Assembly (NCBI GenBank): GCA_012026835.1
Contig: VEPN01000002.1
Span: forward strand, 1 to 64,000
Origin: Candidatus Methanoperedens sp.
GTDB taxonomy: Archaea; Halobacteriota; Methanosarcinia; Methanosarcinales; Methanoperedenaceae
DNA length: 64,000 nt
Reading direction: 5' to 3'
Below the pieces are notes generated by a model. It saw nothing but the letters and a program-made list of their open reading frames with translations. It ran no database searches and was not told the origin of the DNA. A program made the position numbers and the translations under genes. Shown here piece by piece: positions 51,615-60,516 of the stretch; the stretch's first letter is position 1; each line of letters starts with the position of its first letter.

Positions 51615-54192
51615 ACAATTGCCTTTGCTTTGTTTCGGTCTGCACCTTCTTTTCTCCCATCCATCTTAACATTTCCCCCGTCACGCCGAAATCAGATAAT
51701 ATTCTCTCAACTGGTGGAAGTATCTGTTTATTTACATAATAATCCACATCCAGGGGCAGGTTTTTTTCACGTGCATAATCCGGGTCTTCCGCACGCTCAA
51801 CGAACAGGCCTTTACCTGCAAGTATCACAAAAGGTATGCGGTCCCCGATATTGGCTATTATTCCGCGGCTTTTCAATTTATCCACAACTGTTATATGCGG
51901 CTGTCTGCTCTTATAGCTGCTCGGCTTTTTTGTGTACTGGCGGGTTAAAATCAGCTCATCAAAAAGCTTGTTATCTTTACTTGTATCCATTGACCTTAAG
52001 GTACTGATGGTGTTTTTAACAAGTTCCACTGCATCATCCACTTTCCCTTCTTTAAGGACAAGCTCAAGAACCTTTTCCACGGTTTTTGTAGTCAATTCGC
52101 ACCAGTCGCGGCGGACTGTCTCCATTCCCTTTACTTTTATCTTTTCTTTCATTCCCTTCGCGGTTTTTTCCATTATAAGGAGAGCATACCGTTTCTTGGC
52201 AAGGAATATGGCCCGCCTGGCAAAGGAATCAAAAACAAGCTCCATCGGCTTGACAAGAGAATTGGTTACAGTACTTGCGATTGAATCTCCCACAAGCTGC
52301 GCCTCGTCAAAAGTTACCTCTTTATCAAGGAGATGCACAAAAACGCTATCTGTATCCCCATAGACCACAGACAGAACGATGTGTTTACCGCCTGTGGTTT
52401 CATCTTTTTTGAAAGCTTTCCCGTCCTTCAGGGTTATTTCCCGTATGTCCTTCTCTATCAAATCCTTCGTGCGCAGGATATTTTCGCGCCCGAAGCTTGT
52501 CACGGCACTTGCAAGCGTCAGACTGTAGAGCCGTGCCCTTGCATATCCTGAGTAGCCATAGAAACTGTTAAGAAGTATCTTGAGGGCAAGCTGCGTGGCG
52601 TCAAGTACACGTTTATCTTCCTCGTTTGCGTCCTTCATCTTTGCACGCGTCTCCTGCCTGCGGTTTAATAAATCTTCAAGTATGGAAGGCATAATGCCTT
52701 TTACAATATTGCGGGAAACAAAAACCCCGCCTGTAGGCGCAACGACCACATCGTCAGGTCTCTCGCTTACCACCACTGTAGTATAGCACAGGTTGTGCGC
52801 CATCATTATGGTCGGGTAAAGTGACTTGTAATCCAGTATCACGATATTTTCAAGCAGTCCTTTCTTCGGCGGAAGCACCTCCGCGCCCGCCAGTTCCTCC
52901 CCTTCATCATATCTCTCATCCGACATCTCGCCTGTAGGACGTGCAGGCAGGACACGGTCATGTTTCATATATTCGCGAAGCATCAGGTTCTCGACCATCT
53001 GGGTCTGGCCGCCATCAAGGATGTCCTGCAGCAGGCTTCCGCTTACCCTTGCAAGAGCGATGTATTTATCAATGAGCCTGAGTTTTAAAAGAAAAAGAAG
53101 CGCGAGTTCAGCATCGCGCCTTGCATATTCGATGAATTTCGAAAGCTTTTCACCGTTATCCTTCCAGTATGTCTCCATCTCAAGGAACGGTATCTCAAGT
53201 TTCTCACTTGAAAGGAGTTCTTTTGCTGCGTTCCTGAGGGTGTATTGTTTAAGTGAGAATTCCCTGCGCAAAAGCGGCAGTACATCCACTGCGATGCGAC
53301 CCATCACACTTACTCTTGTGACATTCCCGATTCTGCGGTAATAGAGCGACCTGCCGTCCCGCCCTGCTGCCGGCTTTATTCGTGCTCCTTTTTTGTTCAG
53401 TACTTTTATCCTGTCAACAATATACGGGATATCGAAACTATTGGAATTGTAGCCCACAAGGATATCCGGGTCATATTTTTTAACAATATCGAAAAAACGC
53501 TGCAGCATAACTTCTTCGCTGCCGCAGCTCTCTGTCTCTATGCCGGCTTTTGCATCCTTCCCAACGAGCACAAGTGTTTTTTTACCCTCAAAATCAGGCG
53601 TAAAAGCAAGGCTCATAAGGATGATAGGAGAATTTTCAGGAGTCGGCATTACACCATTTACCGGCAGGCATTCAATATCAAATGCAAGATGACGAAGCGG
53701 GGCATTTCTCAGGATGTCCACGGGCCTGACGTTTCTCGAGATTATTTTTATGCAGCTCTCCACCTCTATTCCTGCTAGGTTTTTCTCAGGTTCCGCATTC
53801 GCCCAGCCCATCCCGCCAAGGCCTTTGTCCACCATGTACCTGTTCCTGAACAGGATATCGGTCTCATAAATCTCATCAACCATTTTTTTCACTTCATCGC
53901 GGATGACAGGCACATCTTTCGGGTCAAAAAGAATTATTTTAAGCATGCTGACCGGTTTTCTGAAATAGCCGATAGGTTCAAACCGTAAAACGGGCTCAAT
54001 GTTTTTTATATGCTCTTTGAATTTTTCCTTCAGGATTCCCGCCATTTCAGGCTTTGCTTTCGCATAAAAATAGGGCTCAAAGCCTGGTACAAAGCAGCAG
54101 ACACTATTCCCGGATTCATCTCTCCCGTAAAGTCTTACGACAGGCCTCCCATCGCTGTATGTGTAATCGGCGTCGAGAATCTGGAAATTCAT
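51604..54192 (-). CDS. polB: Family B DNA polymerase
   Basis: 862 residues, of usual length for an archaeal replicative polymerase. The 3'-5' exonuclease motif LAFDIECLPVNG is intact, as are GYNSNSFDIPYI and YARRDAEL. The polymerase site shows DYKSLYPTIMMAHN (motif A), LKILLNSFYGY (motif B) and VYGDTDSVFVH (motif C). The very C-terminus TKQRQLFEF fits a PCNA-binding box. It probably replicates the chromosome. The DUF89 gene overlaps its stop. Confidence 0.95.
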   Translation of the reverse strand: MNFQILDADYTYSDGRPVVRLYGRDESGNSVCCFVPGFEPYFYAKAKPEMAGILKEKFKEHIKNIEPVLRFEPIGYFRKPVSMLKIILFDPKDVPVIRDEVKKMVDEIYETDILFRNRYMVDKGLGGMGWANAEPEKNLAGIEVESCIKIISRNVRPVDILRNAPLRHLAFDIECLPVNGVMPTPENSPIILMSLAFTPDFEGKKTLVLVGKDAKAGIETESCGSEEVMLQRFFDIVKKYDPDILVGYNSNSFDIPYIVDRIKVLNKKGARIKPAAGRDGRSLYYRRIGNVTRVSVMGRIAVDVLPLLRREFSLKQYTLRNAAKELLSSEKLEIPFLEMETYWKDNGEKLSKFIEYARRDAELALLFLLKLRLIDKYIALARVSGSLLQDILDGGQTQMVENLMLREYMKHDRVLPARPTGEMSDERYDEGEELAGAEVLPPKKGLLENIVILDYKSLYPTIMMAHNLCYTTVVVSERPDDVVVAPTGGVFVSRNIVKGIMPSILEDLLNRRQETRAKMKDANEEDKRVLDATQLALKILLNSFYGYSGYARARLYSLTLASAVTSFGRENILRTKDLIEKDIREITLKDGKAFKKDETTGGKHIVLSVVYGDTDSVFVHLLDKEVTFDEAQLVGDSIASTVTNSLVKPMELVFDSFARRAIFLAKKRYALLIMEKTAKGMKEKIKVKGMETVRRDWCELTTKTVEKVLELVLKEGKVDDAVELVKNTISTLRSMDTSKDNKLFDELILTRQYTKKPSSYKSRQPHITVVDKLKSRGIIANIGDRIPFVILAGKGLFVERAEDPDYAREKNLPLDVDYYVNKQILPPVERILSDFGVTGEMLRWMGEKKVQTETKQRQLFEF

Positions 54193-54241
54193 GATGGTTA
54201 AATTTAATTGAACAGGTTTATAGATTTTCTTAATATGTACG

Positions 54242-55285
54242 TCAAATCGTCTTTATCTCAAAACCCTCAAACATTTTTCTCATTATTGTATCCTGGCATG
54301 AGCCAAAACCCGTTGTGGCGATCTTTTTGCCGTTGAAATCATCAAGGGACTTTATATCGGAATCCTTCTTCACCACAAGCGCGGAGCCACCCGTATTCAC
54401 CCCGTTTATTATATGGATTCTTCCATTATCGTTTATCCTGTACCTTAATAGCACCACTGTGCCAAGATTTGCCACGTCCAGCTCCCTGTGCTTGAAGGCA
54501 TCTGTCATTGCGCGACCGTTGCGATACCCCGTAAACTGGATATTTTTTCCTGGTGTAAGTCCGACTTTATCAAAATAACCTTCTTTCTGGGCTATGTACA
54601 TCCCAAGATAATGGATATTGCCTTCAATATATCCGAACCTGAGGCTGCCGTTGGCTGCTGGAGGCATCCATTCGGGGTTTTCTTCCAGTTTATTCCTGGT
54701 TTCTTTGTAATATTTATCAACGAATATGTCGGACAGGAAATCATCAACGTCTTTATACCCGATTGTAGTTACGGGGTTTTTGAAAGCGCCTGCTGTATCC
54801 AGTATCTCAAATCCTTTTTTAGTCTGGTTCAGGTCAGGGAATTCAATATACACAGTATTATCGATCGCCTTGGCCGCCATGCTCCTGTCAAGTCCTGAGA
54901 ATTCCCGGGCATATCCAATGACTTTCTCCCTGTTTGCCGGGTCGTTGATGAACCTCGTCCCTTTTACATGCACCCAGACAAGGGCTTTGATCGTGTCTTC
55001 GTCTTTTATATCATCAGAGATTGCCAGGTCGCATGAAGGATGGTTCTCCCAGGCATCTTTGGAATTAACAAGATACCTGCCAGTACCTTCATATTCAGCT
55101 TTTGCGGGGAAAGGTTCCCATACGATAAAACCATCGATTGTGCCGTTGGCCAGGGCTGCTGACATCTCATTTGCAGTCATGGAAACAACATAAACCGACT
55201 TTTGGGCACGTGATCTCTCATATCCGATAAACCCGGCGGATACGAGTATCAGCACTAATATAAGTATGTAAAAATATTTTCTCAT
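54242..55285 (-). CDS. Membrane-anchored substrate-binding protein with permuted lobe order
   Basis: 347 residues with an N-terminal signal or anchor helix (YFYILILVLILVSAGFIGY). The rest is clearly related to NMT1/SsuA-type ABC binding proteins, but in reversed order. Residues about 33-205 correspond to the usual second half (SMTANEMSAALANGTIDGF, HPSCDLAISD, RFINDPANREKVIGYA). Residues about 213-347 correspond to the usual first half (LRFGYIEGNIHYLGMYIA, NTGGSALVVKKDSDIKSLDD, KIATTGFGSCQDTIMRKMF). Its start overlaps the histidine kinase stop by four bases, so it is probably a ligand sensor for that kinase rather than a transporter part. No permease or ATPase gene is near. Confidence 0.8.
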   Translation of the reverse strand: MRKYFYILILVLILVSAGFIGYERSRAQKSVYVVSMTANEMSAALANGTIDGFIVWEPFPAKAEYEGTGRYLVNSKDAWENHPSCDLAISDDIKDEDTIKALVWVHVKGTRFINDPANREKVIGYAREFSGLDRSMAAKAIDNTVYIEFPDLNQTKKGFEILDTAGAFKNPVTTIGYKDVDDFLSDIFVDKYYKETRNKLEENPEWMPPAANGSLRFGYIEGNIHYLGMYIAQKEGYFDKVGLTPGKNIQFTGYRNGRAMTDAFKHRELDVANLGTVVLLRYRINDNGRIHIINGVNTGGSALVVKKDSDIKSLDDFNGKKIATTGFGSCQDTIMRKMFEGFEIKTI

Positions 55286-57093
55286 AGTACTACCTTTTTC
55301 AATCTGAAACTGAATAAACTACCTTTTCCTGGTTCACTTTCTACACGGATTTCACTCCCGTGGGCTTTTATGATTCCGCTTGATATTGAAAGCCCGAGTC
55401 CGCAGCCACCGATTTTCCTCCTCGATGAGCTATCCACCTGGTAAAATTTATCGAATATCTTATCCAGTTTTTCTTTCCCTATTCCGATACCCGTATCTTT
55501 CATACTTATCATTATACTATCTCCATCATCCTTTGCAGATAGAACTATATTTCCCCCAGGCTGGGTGAATTTCAATGAGTTCTCAAATAGATTATTCAAC
55601 ACGATAATAAGCTTATCCCTATCTGCCATTACAGGAGAAAGCCCATCCGGGATGTCCACTAAAATCGTAATATTTTTTTTCAAAGCGAGCTGGCTGATAG
55701 TCTCAAGCACCACTTTCGAAATTTCATTGATGTCTGTACTATCCAGCTGGAGTTCCAGTTTTCCAGCTTCCATCTTTGAAAGGTCAAGGATATCATTGAT
55801 AAGGCGCGTCTGCCGGTCGATATTCCGGATTATTATCTCCAGCAGTTCTTTCTTTACATCGGTATTCACATTCTCCTGGGATTCAAGAAATTCTGCAGAT
55901 ATCCTGACTGCTGACAGGGGAGTTTTTAACTCGTGCGAGACAAGAGAGATAAAATCGGATTTTAATTCATCGAGTTTTTTTAACTCTTCATTGGCTGCAA
56001 TAAGTTCCCTGTTTTTTTCTTCCAGGTCTTTATTCGCAATTTCGATTTTTGCTTCAAGTTTTTTTCTGATCTCCAGGAGCTCGGAAGCCATCTCGTTAAA
56101 TATGTTTGTCAGTTTGCCTATTTCGTTTCCTGAGGACACGGGGATGGGTTTGAAGTTCCCCTCAACAAGACCGAGAGCCCCGTTCTCCAGGGATTTTATG
56201 GGTTGTGTAAATCTTCTTGAGAAAATAATTGCAAGAAGAACGACTCCCGTAACCGCAAAAGAAGATACCAGGACCATCTGCCGTCCGAGGTTTACAAATC
56301 CCGCATAGGCTTCATCTATATTTTTTTCAACGACAATTCCCCACCTGTAAAGCGGTAACCAGTAGTAGGAAGCCACTACTTTTTCACCCTCATTATTCAC
56401 ATACTCGGCTATCCCGTTCTTTTCATATGTAACTTCTTTTACAGCGAAATTATCCTTGATATTGGTAAGCAGGATCCCGGATCTGTTTTCCTGGAAGATT
56501 ATATCCCCTTTGTTATTGACTATATATACCTTCCCGGATTTACCTACGTCGATACTTTCAATTATTCTGTATAAATTTTCCAGACTCACTCTTGCAGCAA
56601 GGATTCCTTCTATCGTCCCGTTTTTTTTAATAGGGTTTGTAATAATAAGTTCCGGGGAATTTGCAGATTGTGAGAGAAAAACATGGGATATATACAATTT
56701 TCCTTTTGCAGCTTCAGTAAAATAACTCTCATTGGCTCTGTTTCCTGTGCGGGAAAGGGTCGAGAATGTTATATTCCCGCTCATATCGAGTATAAAGAAC
56801 TCCCTGTACACTCCCTGATACTCATTTTCAAATGTTTCCAGATATTCGTCGAGCTGTTTTTTTTCGGTGTAATTGACTATTCTGGACTGGGAAATCACGC
56901 GGATATCATCTTTTCTTGAATCCATCCAGTTATCAATGGCACTTCCTGTATTTTCGGTTGCACCCCACAGGTTTGCAATAACAGAATCGCTGATGGGATC
57001 TTTGCTGTATTCATATGAGAGGTAAACCACAAGGGATAGGGGTATCACTGATATTATCAGGAAAAAGAGTATCAGTTCAGACCTTATGCTCAC
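55282..57093 (-). CDS. Membrane sensor histidine kinase
   Basis: 603 residues. Order: membrane segment (LILFFLIISVIPLSLVVYL), an extracellular dCache sensor of about 240 residues (VSLENLYRIIESIDVGKSGK, VYIVNNKGDIIF), a second membrane segment, HAMP (RRFTQPIKSLENGALGLVEG), a coiled coil, then HisKA SLVSHELKTPLSAVRI with the phospho-His, and HATPase with NNLFENSLKFT and DTGIGIGKEKLDKIFDKFY. All key residues are kept. Lies between response regulator and binding protein in one operon. Confidence 0.93.
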   Translation of the reverse strand: MSIRSELILFFLIISVIPLSLVVYLSYEYSKDPISDSVIANLWGATENTGSAIDNWMDSRKDDIRVISQSRIVNYTEKKQLDEYLETFENEYQGVYREFFILDMSGNITFSTLSRTGNRANESYFTEAAKGKLYISHVFLSQSANSPELIITNPIKKNGTIEGILAARVSLENLYRIIESIDVGKSGKVYIVNNKGDIIFQENRSGILLTNIKDNFAVKEVTYEKNGIAEYVNNEGEKVVASYYWLPLYRWGIVVEKNIDEAYAGFVNLGRQMVLVSSFAVTGVVLLAIIFSRRFTQPIKSLENGALGLVEGNFKPIPVSSGNEIGKLTNIFNEMASELLEIRKKLEAKIEIANKDLEEKNRELIAANEELKKLDELKSDFISLVSHELKTPLSAVRISAEFLESQENVNTDVKKELLEIIIRNIDRQTRLINDILDLSKMEAGKLELQLDSTDINEISKVVLETISQLALKKNITILVDIPDGLSPVMADRDKLIIVLNNLFENSLKFTQPGGNIVLSAKDDGDSIMISMKDTGIGIGKEKLDKIFDKFYQVDSSSRRKIGGCGLGLSISSGIIKAHGSEIRVESEPGKGSLFSFRLKKVVL

Positions 57094-57117
57094 ATATCTC
57101 TCCGGGGCATGGGGTTA

Positions 57118-57630
57118 TTAGTTTCCAGATCTTCTAAGTACACTTTTTATCCGGGCTTTTAATTCGTTAAGATTGAAAGGTTTTGTTACATAATCATCCG
57201 CGCCTGCTTCCAGGCCTTTTACAGTATCTCTTTTTGTGTCCCTGGCTGTCAGCATGATTATCGGGATATTTTTTGTGAACTCATCTTTTTTTAACCTGGC
57301 GCATACTTCATAACCGTCCATTCCCGGAAGCATCAGGTCAAGAAGTATAATATCAGGTATCTCGGTTCTTGCCTTGTTAATGGCTTCCTGGCCATCAAAT
57401 GCTTCAACAACAAGATAATCTTCCACTTCAAGCGATTTCTTTAATGCTAAAAGCGTATCCATCTCGTCGTCAACTATCAGTATCTTTGATCTTGTATCAG
57501 AGAATTTCCCTATCCGTGCCGCAACTTCTTCCTCAGGTATTCCAAGTATGCGGGATATCTCTTTATTTGATATCTTCTCATCTTTCCCGACCAGTTCAAG
57601 GATTTTATCATCAATAGAATCTTTGTTCAT
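57118..57630 (-). CDS. Response regulator with N-terminal helix-turn-helix-like region
   Basis: 170 residues. The first 45 look like a small HTH (LVGKDEKISNKEISRILG, IPEEEVAARIGKF). A receiver domain follows: ILIVDDEMDTLLALKK, phospho-acceptor in LLDLMLPGMDGYEV, IIMLTARDT and DDYVTKPFNLNELKARI. The order (HTH before receiver) is opposite to bacterial OmpR-type regulators. It should receive phosphate from the adjacent kinase. Overlaps the wHTH gene by four bases. Confidence 0.9.
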   Translation of the reverse strand: MNKDSIDDKILELVGKDEKISNKEISRILGIPEEEVAARIGKFSDTRSKILIVDDEMDTLLALKKSLEVEDYLVVEAFDGQEAINKARTEIPDIILLDLMLPGMDGYEVCARLKKDEFTKNIPIIMLTARDTKRDTVKGLEAGADDYVTKPFNLNELKARIKSVLRRSGN

Positions 57631-57935
57631 CGCTTACCACCCGCATGGTTCAACATGATTTTTAAATCGTTATTGACTTTAAGCAAATATTGTGTCAGTT
57701 CATTTTCCTGGTTTAATTTAAAGACGCGTATTTGCTTTCCAAGAGGCGTCTCTTTTATAATATCCATTTTCAGGAGCGGCTCGATCACTCTTGATACAGT
57801 GGAATGAGAAAGGCCTGTTTCAACAGCGATCCCTGAAAGATACGTGTCTGTATCCTTATTATTGAGCAGGTATTCTAAAACTACGAGTTGTGCGGTTTTC
57901 CCAAAGATTTTTTCAAGAAAATTGGAGGATGGCAT
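57627..57935 (-). CDS. Winged-helix transcription regulator
   Basis: 102 residues. FLEKIFGKTAQLVVLEYLLN starts a winged helix; the recognition part is YLSGIAVETGLSHSTVSRVI followed by PLLKMDIIKETPLGKQIRVF. It is of the archaeal MarR/ArsR-like type. It is the first gene of the sensory operon and may be the DNA-binding output of the two-component pair or an autoregulator. Confidence 0.88.
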   Translation of the reverse strand: MPSSNFLEKIFGKTAQLVVLEYLLNNKDTDTYLSGIAVETGLSHSTVSRVIEPLLKMDIIKETPLGKQIRVFKLNQENELTQYLLKVNNDLKIMLNHAGGKR

Positions 57936-58126
57936 ATCAGGTATTAATTTAACCTCATTGTTATATAAGATTATCTTTTTTCTTATATAACATTGTCTTT
58001 TTTTATGAGGCCTGGATTTTTAGACTAAAGCTTAAATACTCATTAAAAAACATATATTTGTTTATACACGCTGTAATTTTTTTGTGCTGACTTAACCGCA
58101 AATATTAAATACTATAAACTCAATGG
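57936..58126. promoter_or_regulatory. AT-rich divergent control region
   Basis: About 190 bases, very AT-rich, with no gene. On the left (ttatataagattatc, about 57960) is a plausible promoter for the winged-helix/two-component operon on the minus strand. On the right aatattaaatactataaac (about 58101-58119) is a good TATA candidate for plus-strand transcription into the small-RNA candidate and uvrC. Confidence 0.45.
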
Positions 58127-58192
58127 ATTAACCTGTCGAAATATGGTCGGTGCAGGTTGGGGATGTGGTGGTCTGCCACATCTTTCTTTTTT
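58127..58192 (+). ncRNA. Candidate small RNA or leader with two hairpins
   Basis: Just past a strong TATA-like stretch lies a 66-base GC-richer block. aacctg pairs with caggtt across 17 bases, with a smaller cga/tcg pair inside. Then gatgtgg pairs with ccacatc around a 7-base loop, followed at once by ttctttttt. Hairpin plus T-run looks like an intrinsic terminator, so this could be a short independent RNA or an attenuator upstream of uvrC. No known family is recognised. Confidence 0.4.
58162..58192 (+). terminator. Hairpin plus T-run
   Basis: Stem gatgtgg/ccacatc with a seven-base loop, directly followed by a run of nine T in ten bases. It lies 80 bases before the uvrC start on the same strand. 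Euryarchaeal termination needs mainly the T-run; the hairpin strengthens the case. Confidence 0.5.
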
Positions 58193-58272
58193 ATGAAGGA
58201 AAAATATTTCCTGTTAAAGCTAAATTCATTAAATCATCTATGAATATGACCCAAATATTGAGGATTTAGACC

Positions 58273-60048
58273 ATGAGTATTTCCATAAAGCCTGACAGGT
58301 TTTTCAAAGATGTAAAAAAACTGCCAGCTTCACCGGGCGTTTACATTATGAAAGATAAGGATGGCGGGGTGATCTATGTGGGAAAGGCGGTATCGCTCCG
58401 TGACAGGGTAAGCCAGTATTTCAGGGGATATGATTCCCCGAAAACCCGCACGCTTATGCAGAACCTGGAAAATTTCGAGTATATAGTGACAGAAAACGAG
58501 GTTGAAGCCCTTGTGCTTGAATCAAACCTCATAAAAGAACACAGGCCAAGGTATAATGTGCGCCTGAGGGATGATAAGGCATATCCTTTCATAAAAATAA
58601 CAAATGAAGAATACCCCCGCATCTGCATCTCCCGCAGGAAAGAACATGACGGAGCGCGGTATTTCGGTCCCTATCCCGACGCAAAGGCTGCGCGGGAACT
58701 TATAAAAATGGCATCAACCTTTGGTATCAAACGATGCAAGAAAAAATTTCCATGCCGCCCGTGCCTGAATTATCATATAAAACAATGTGCAGCCCCATGT
58801 GTCGGCAAGGTGAGCAGGGAGGAATACCTGGATATTATAAAAAACGTTTCGGGTTTCCTGAAAGGAAAAAGCACAGAGCTCATCGCGTCCCTGAAAAAAG
58901 AGATGGACAGGCTGTCAGAGATGCAGGAGTATGAAGCTGCTGCGCGCTTACGTGACCAGGTAAACGCACTTGAGGAACTATCTGAAAAACAGCGTGTGAA
59001 TACGTCAGGCAGGAAAGAGCAGGACTTAATAGCGTATGCGATCTCAGGAAATACAGGTAGCCTGCAGATATTCCATATAAGTGAAGGAAAACTGAGAGGC
59101 CGGAACACCTTTTCGCTGAACACGGCAGGTTCGGATGAAACTGAAGTGCTATCAAGCTTTATTAAACAGTACTACCAGGATGTAAATCCCCCGGAAGAGA
59201 TAATCATCCCCGTCGAACTTGCGGATGAGTCGATATCACGCTGGCTCTCGGACAGGGATTCAAGACTGAAAACCCCGAAAAATAAAGCAGAGCGGGGACT
59301 TATGGATCTCGGGAAGGAGAACGCCCGCCTGCTGTTAGACCAGAAGATGATAGAGGGGGCAAAAGACAGGAATGGGGCGATCCTTGACCTGCAAAAGGCT
59401 CTTGGATTGCCTGTTGCGCCCTCGGTTATCGAGGCCTTTGATATTTCAAATATAGGGGGAGCATACGCGACCGGTTCTCTTGTGGCATTTGAGAACGGCG
59501 AGCCGGATAAAAAGAGTTACCGCAGGTTCAGGATAAAGACGATTACCGGAGCAGATGATTTTGCCATGATGGCAGAGGTGATTTCGCGTGCATATTCGCG
59601 CCGGATGGAAGAGGGAAAAAGGATGCCTGACTTAGTATTGCTGGATGGGGGGAAAGGACAGTTAAATGCCGCCGTCTCATCACTTTCCGGGCTTGGCCTC
59701 AAGCTGAACACGGCAGCGCTTGCAAAGGAGTTTGAACATATATTCATTCCTGAAAGGGATGCGCCTGTAATTCTTCCCAGGGGTTCACCTGCCCTTTCAC
59801 TTTTGCAAAGGGTCAGGGACGAAGCCCACAGGTTCGCACTCACATATCACAGGAAACTGAGGGGGAAAAGTCTTGTCAGGTCAGAGCTTGATGGGATAAA
59901 AGGGATCGGTGAAAAGAAAAAACATGCGCTTTTGAAATATTTCGGGTCTGTTGGGGCATTAAAGAAAGCAGAGGTCTCAGCGATAAGGAAAGTGCCGGGG
60001 ATAACGGGGAAAGATGCCGAGTCGGTTTATAAATATTTTCATGCCTGA
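58273..60048 (+). CDS. uvrC: Excinuclease ABC subunit C
   Basis: 591 residues, near the normal size. Domains in order: GIY-YIG nuclease (SPGVYIMKDKDGGVIYVGKA), Cys-rich linker (KKKFPCRPCLNYHIKQCAAPC) seen in pieces (CRPCLNYHIKQCAAPC), UVR motif (MQEYEAAARLRDQVNALEEL), RNase H-like endonuclease half (IEAFDISNIGGAYATGSLVA, LVLLDGGKGQLNAA) and two C-terminal helix-hairpin-helix motifs (IKGIGEKKKHALLKYFG). It makes both incisions in nucleotide excision repair together with UvrA/B, which are not in this window. In archaea this system is of bacterial origin. Confidence 0.95.
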   Translation: MSISIKPDRFFKDVKKLPASPGVYIMKDKDGGVIYVGKAVSLRDRVSQYFRGYDSPKTRTLMQNLENFEYIVTENEVEALVLESNLIKEHRPRYNVRLRDDKAYPFIKITNEEYPRICISRRKEHDGARYFGPYPDAKAARELIKMASTFGIKRCKKKFPCRPCLNYHIKQCAAPCVGKVSREEYLDIIKNVSGFLKGKSTELIASLKKEMDRLSEMQEYEAAARLRDQVNALEELSEKQRVNTSGRKEQDLIAYAISGNTGSLQIFHISEGKLRGRNTFSLNTAGSDETEVLSSFIKQYYQDVNPPEEIIIPVELADESISRWLSDRDSRLKTPKNKAERGLMDLGKENARLLLDQKMIEGAKDRNGAILDLQKALGLPVAPSVIEAFDISNIGGAYATGSLVAFENGEPDKKSYRRFRIKTITGADDFAMMAEVISRAYSRRMEEGKRMPDLVLLDGGKGQLNAAVSSLSGLGLKLNTAALAKEFEHIFIPERDAPVILPRGSPALSLLQRVRDEAHRFALTYHRKLRGKSLVRSELDGIKGIGEKKKHALLKYFGSVGALKKAEVSAIRKVPGITGKDAESVYKYFHA

Positions 60049-60109
60049 GAACGAGTTCCAATGATAACATTCATATGACCAAACATTCATTAACGGCACT
60101 GGTGATTTA

Positions 60110-60352
60110 ATGAGTGAATGTTTCCTTTGCCATGCTGCTCTTGAACCGGTTAACGATTCCGAGATTGAAGGGGTCGATCTGTGCACTGACTGCTGTGATA
60201 ATCTTGATACTGTAGTCCGGGATTACCTTACTTCGAGTCCCGGAGGCTTAGACCTTATTCTCGATGTAATAGCAGAAGACCTGTCAAATACCGAAAGCAG
60301 GCTGAAAGAACCCCTGAAGGACCTTATAAAAGAAGTAATAGCAGAAAAATAA
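60110..60352 (+). CDS. Small double-CxxC protein
   Basis: 80 residues: MSECFLCHAAL and VDLCTDCCDNL give two Cys pairs about 20 residues apart, a probable zinc knuckle. The rest is an acidic helix with LDLILDVIAEDLSNTESRLK. Same strand as uvrC, 60 bases downstream. No function known. Probably real because of the Cys pattern and coherent codon use. Confidence 0.65.
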   Translation: MSECFLCHAALEPVNDSEIEGVDLCTDCCDNLDTVVRDYLTSSPGGLDLILDVIAEDLSNTESRLKEPLKDLIKEVIAEK

Positions 60353-60378
60353 AAGGTTTCACAAAAATATCACAAAGG

Positions 60379-60418
60379 ACTTTAAATAGTTATGAATATC
60401 CTCTCTCATGTATGAGAG
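60379..60418 (+). promoter_or_regulatory. TATA-like box followed by a short inverted repeat
   Basis: gactttaaatag is a good archaeal TATA candidate. About 15 bases downstream, ctctcat and atgagag form a 7-bp inverted repeat with a 2-base centre. It lies about where transcription of the secreted-protein gene would start, so it could be an operator or a 5' hairpin. Inferred from position. Confidence 0.45.
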
Positions 60419-60516
60419 GCATTGGTTTTTCCTCCACAGATAACTACTATGTGATTTTCACCTTTAGTCAGTACAGGGGACAGGCCGAAAAATGGGGCAT
60501 TGGCGGAAGGTGAAAT

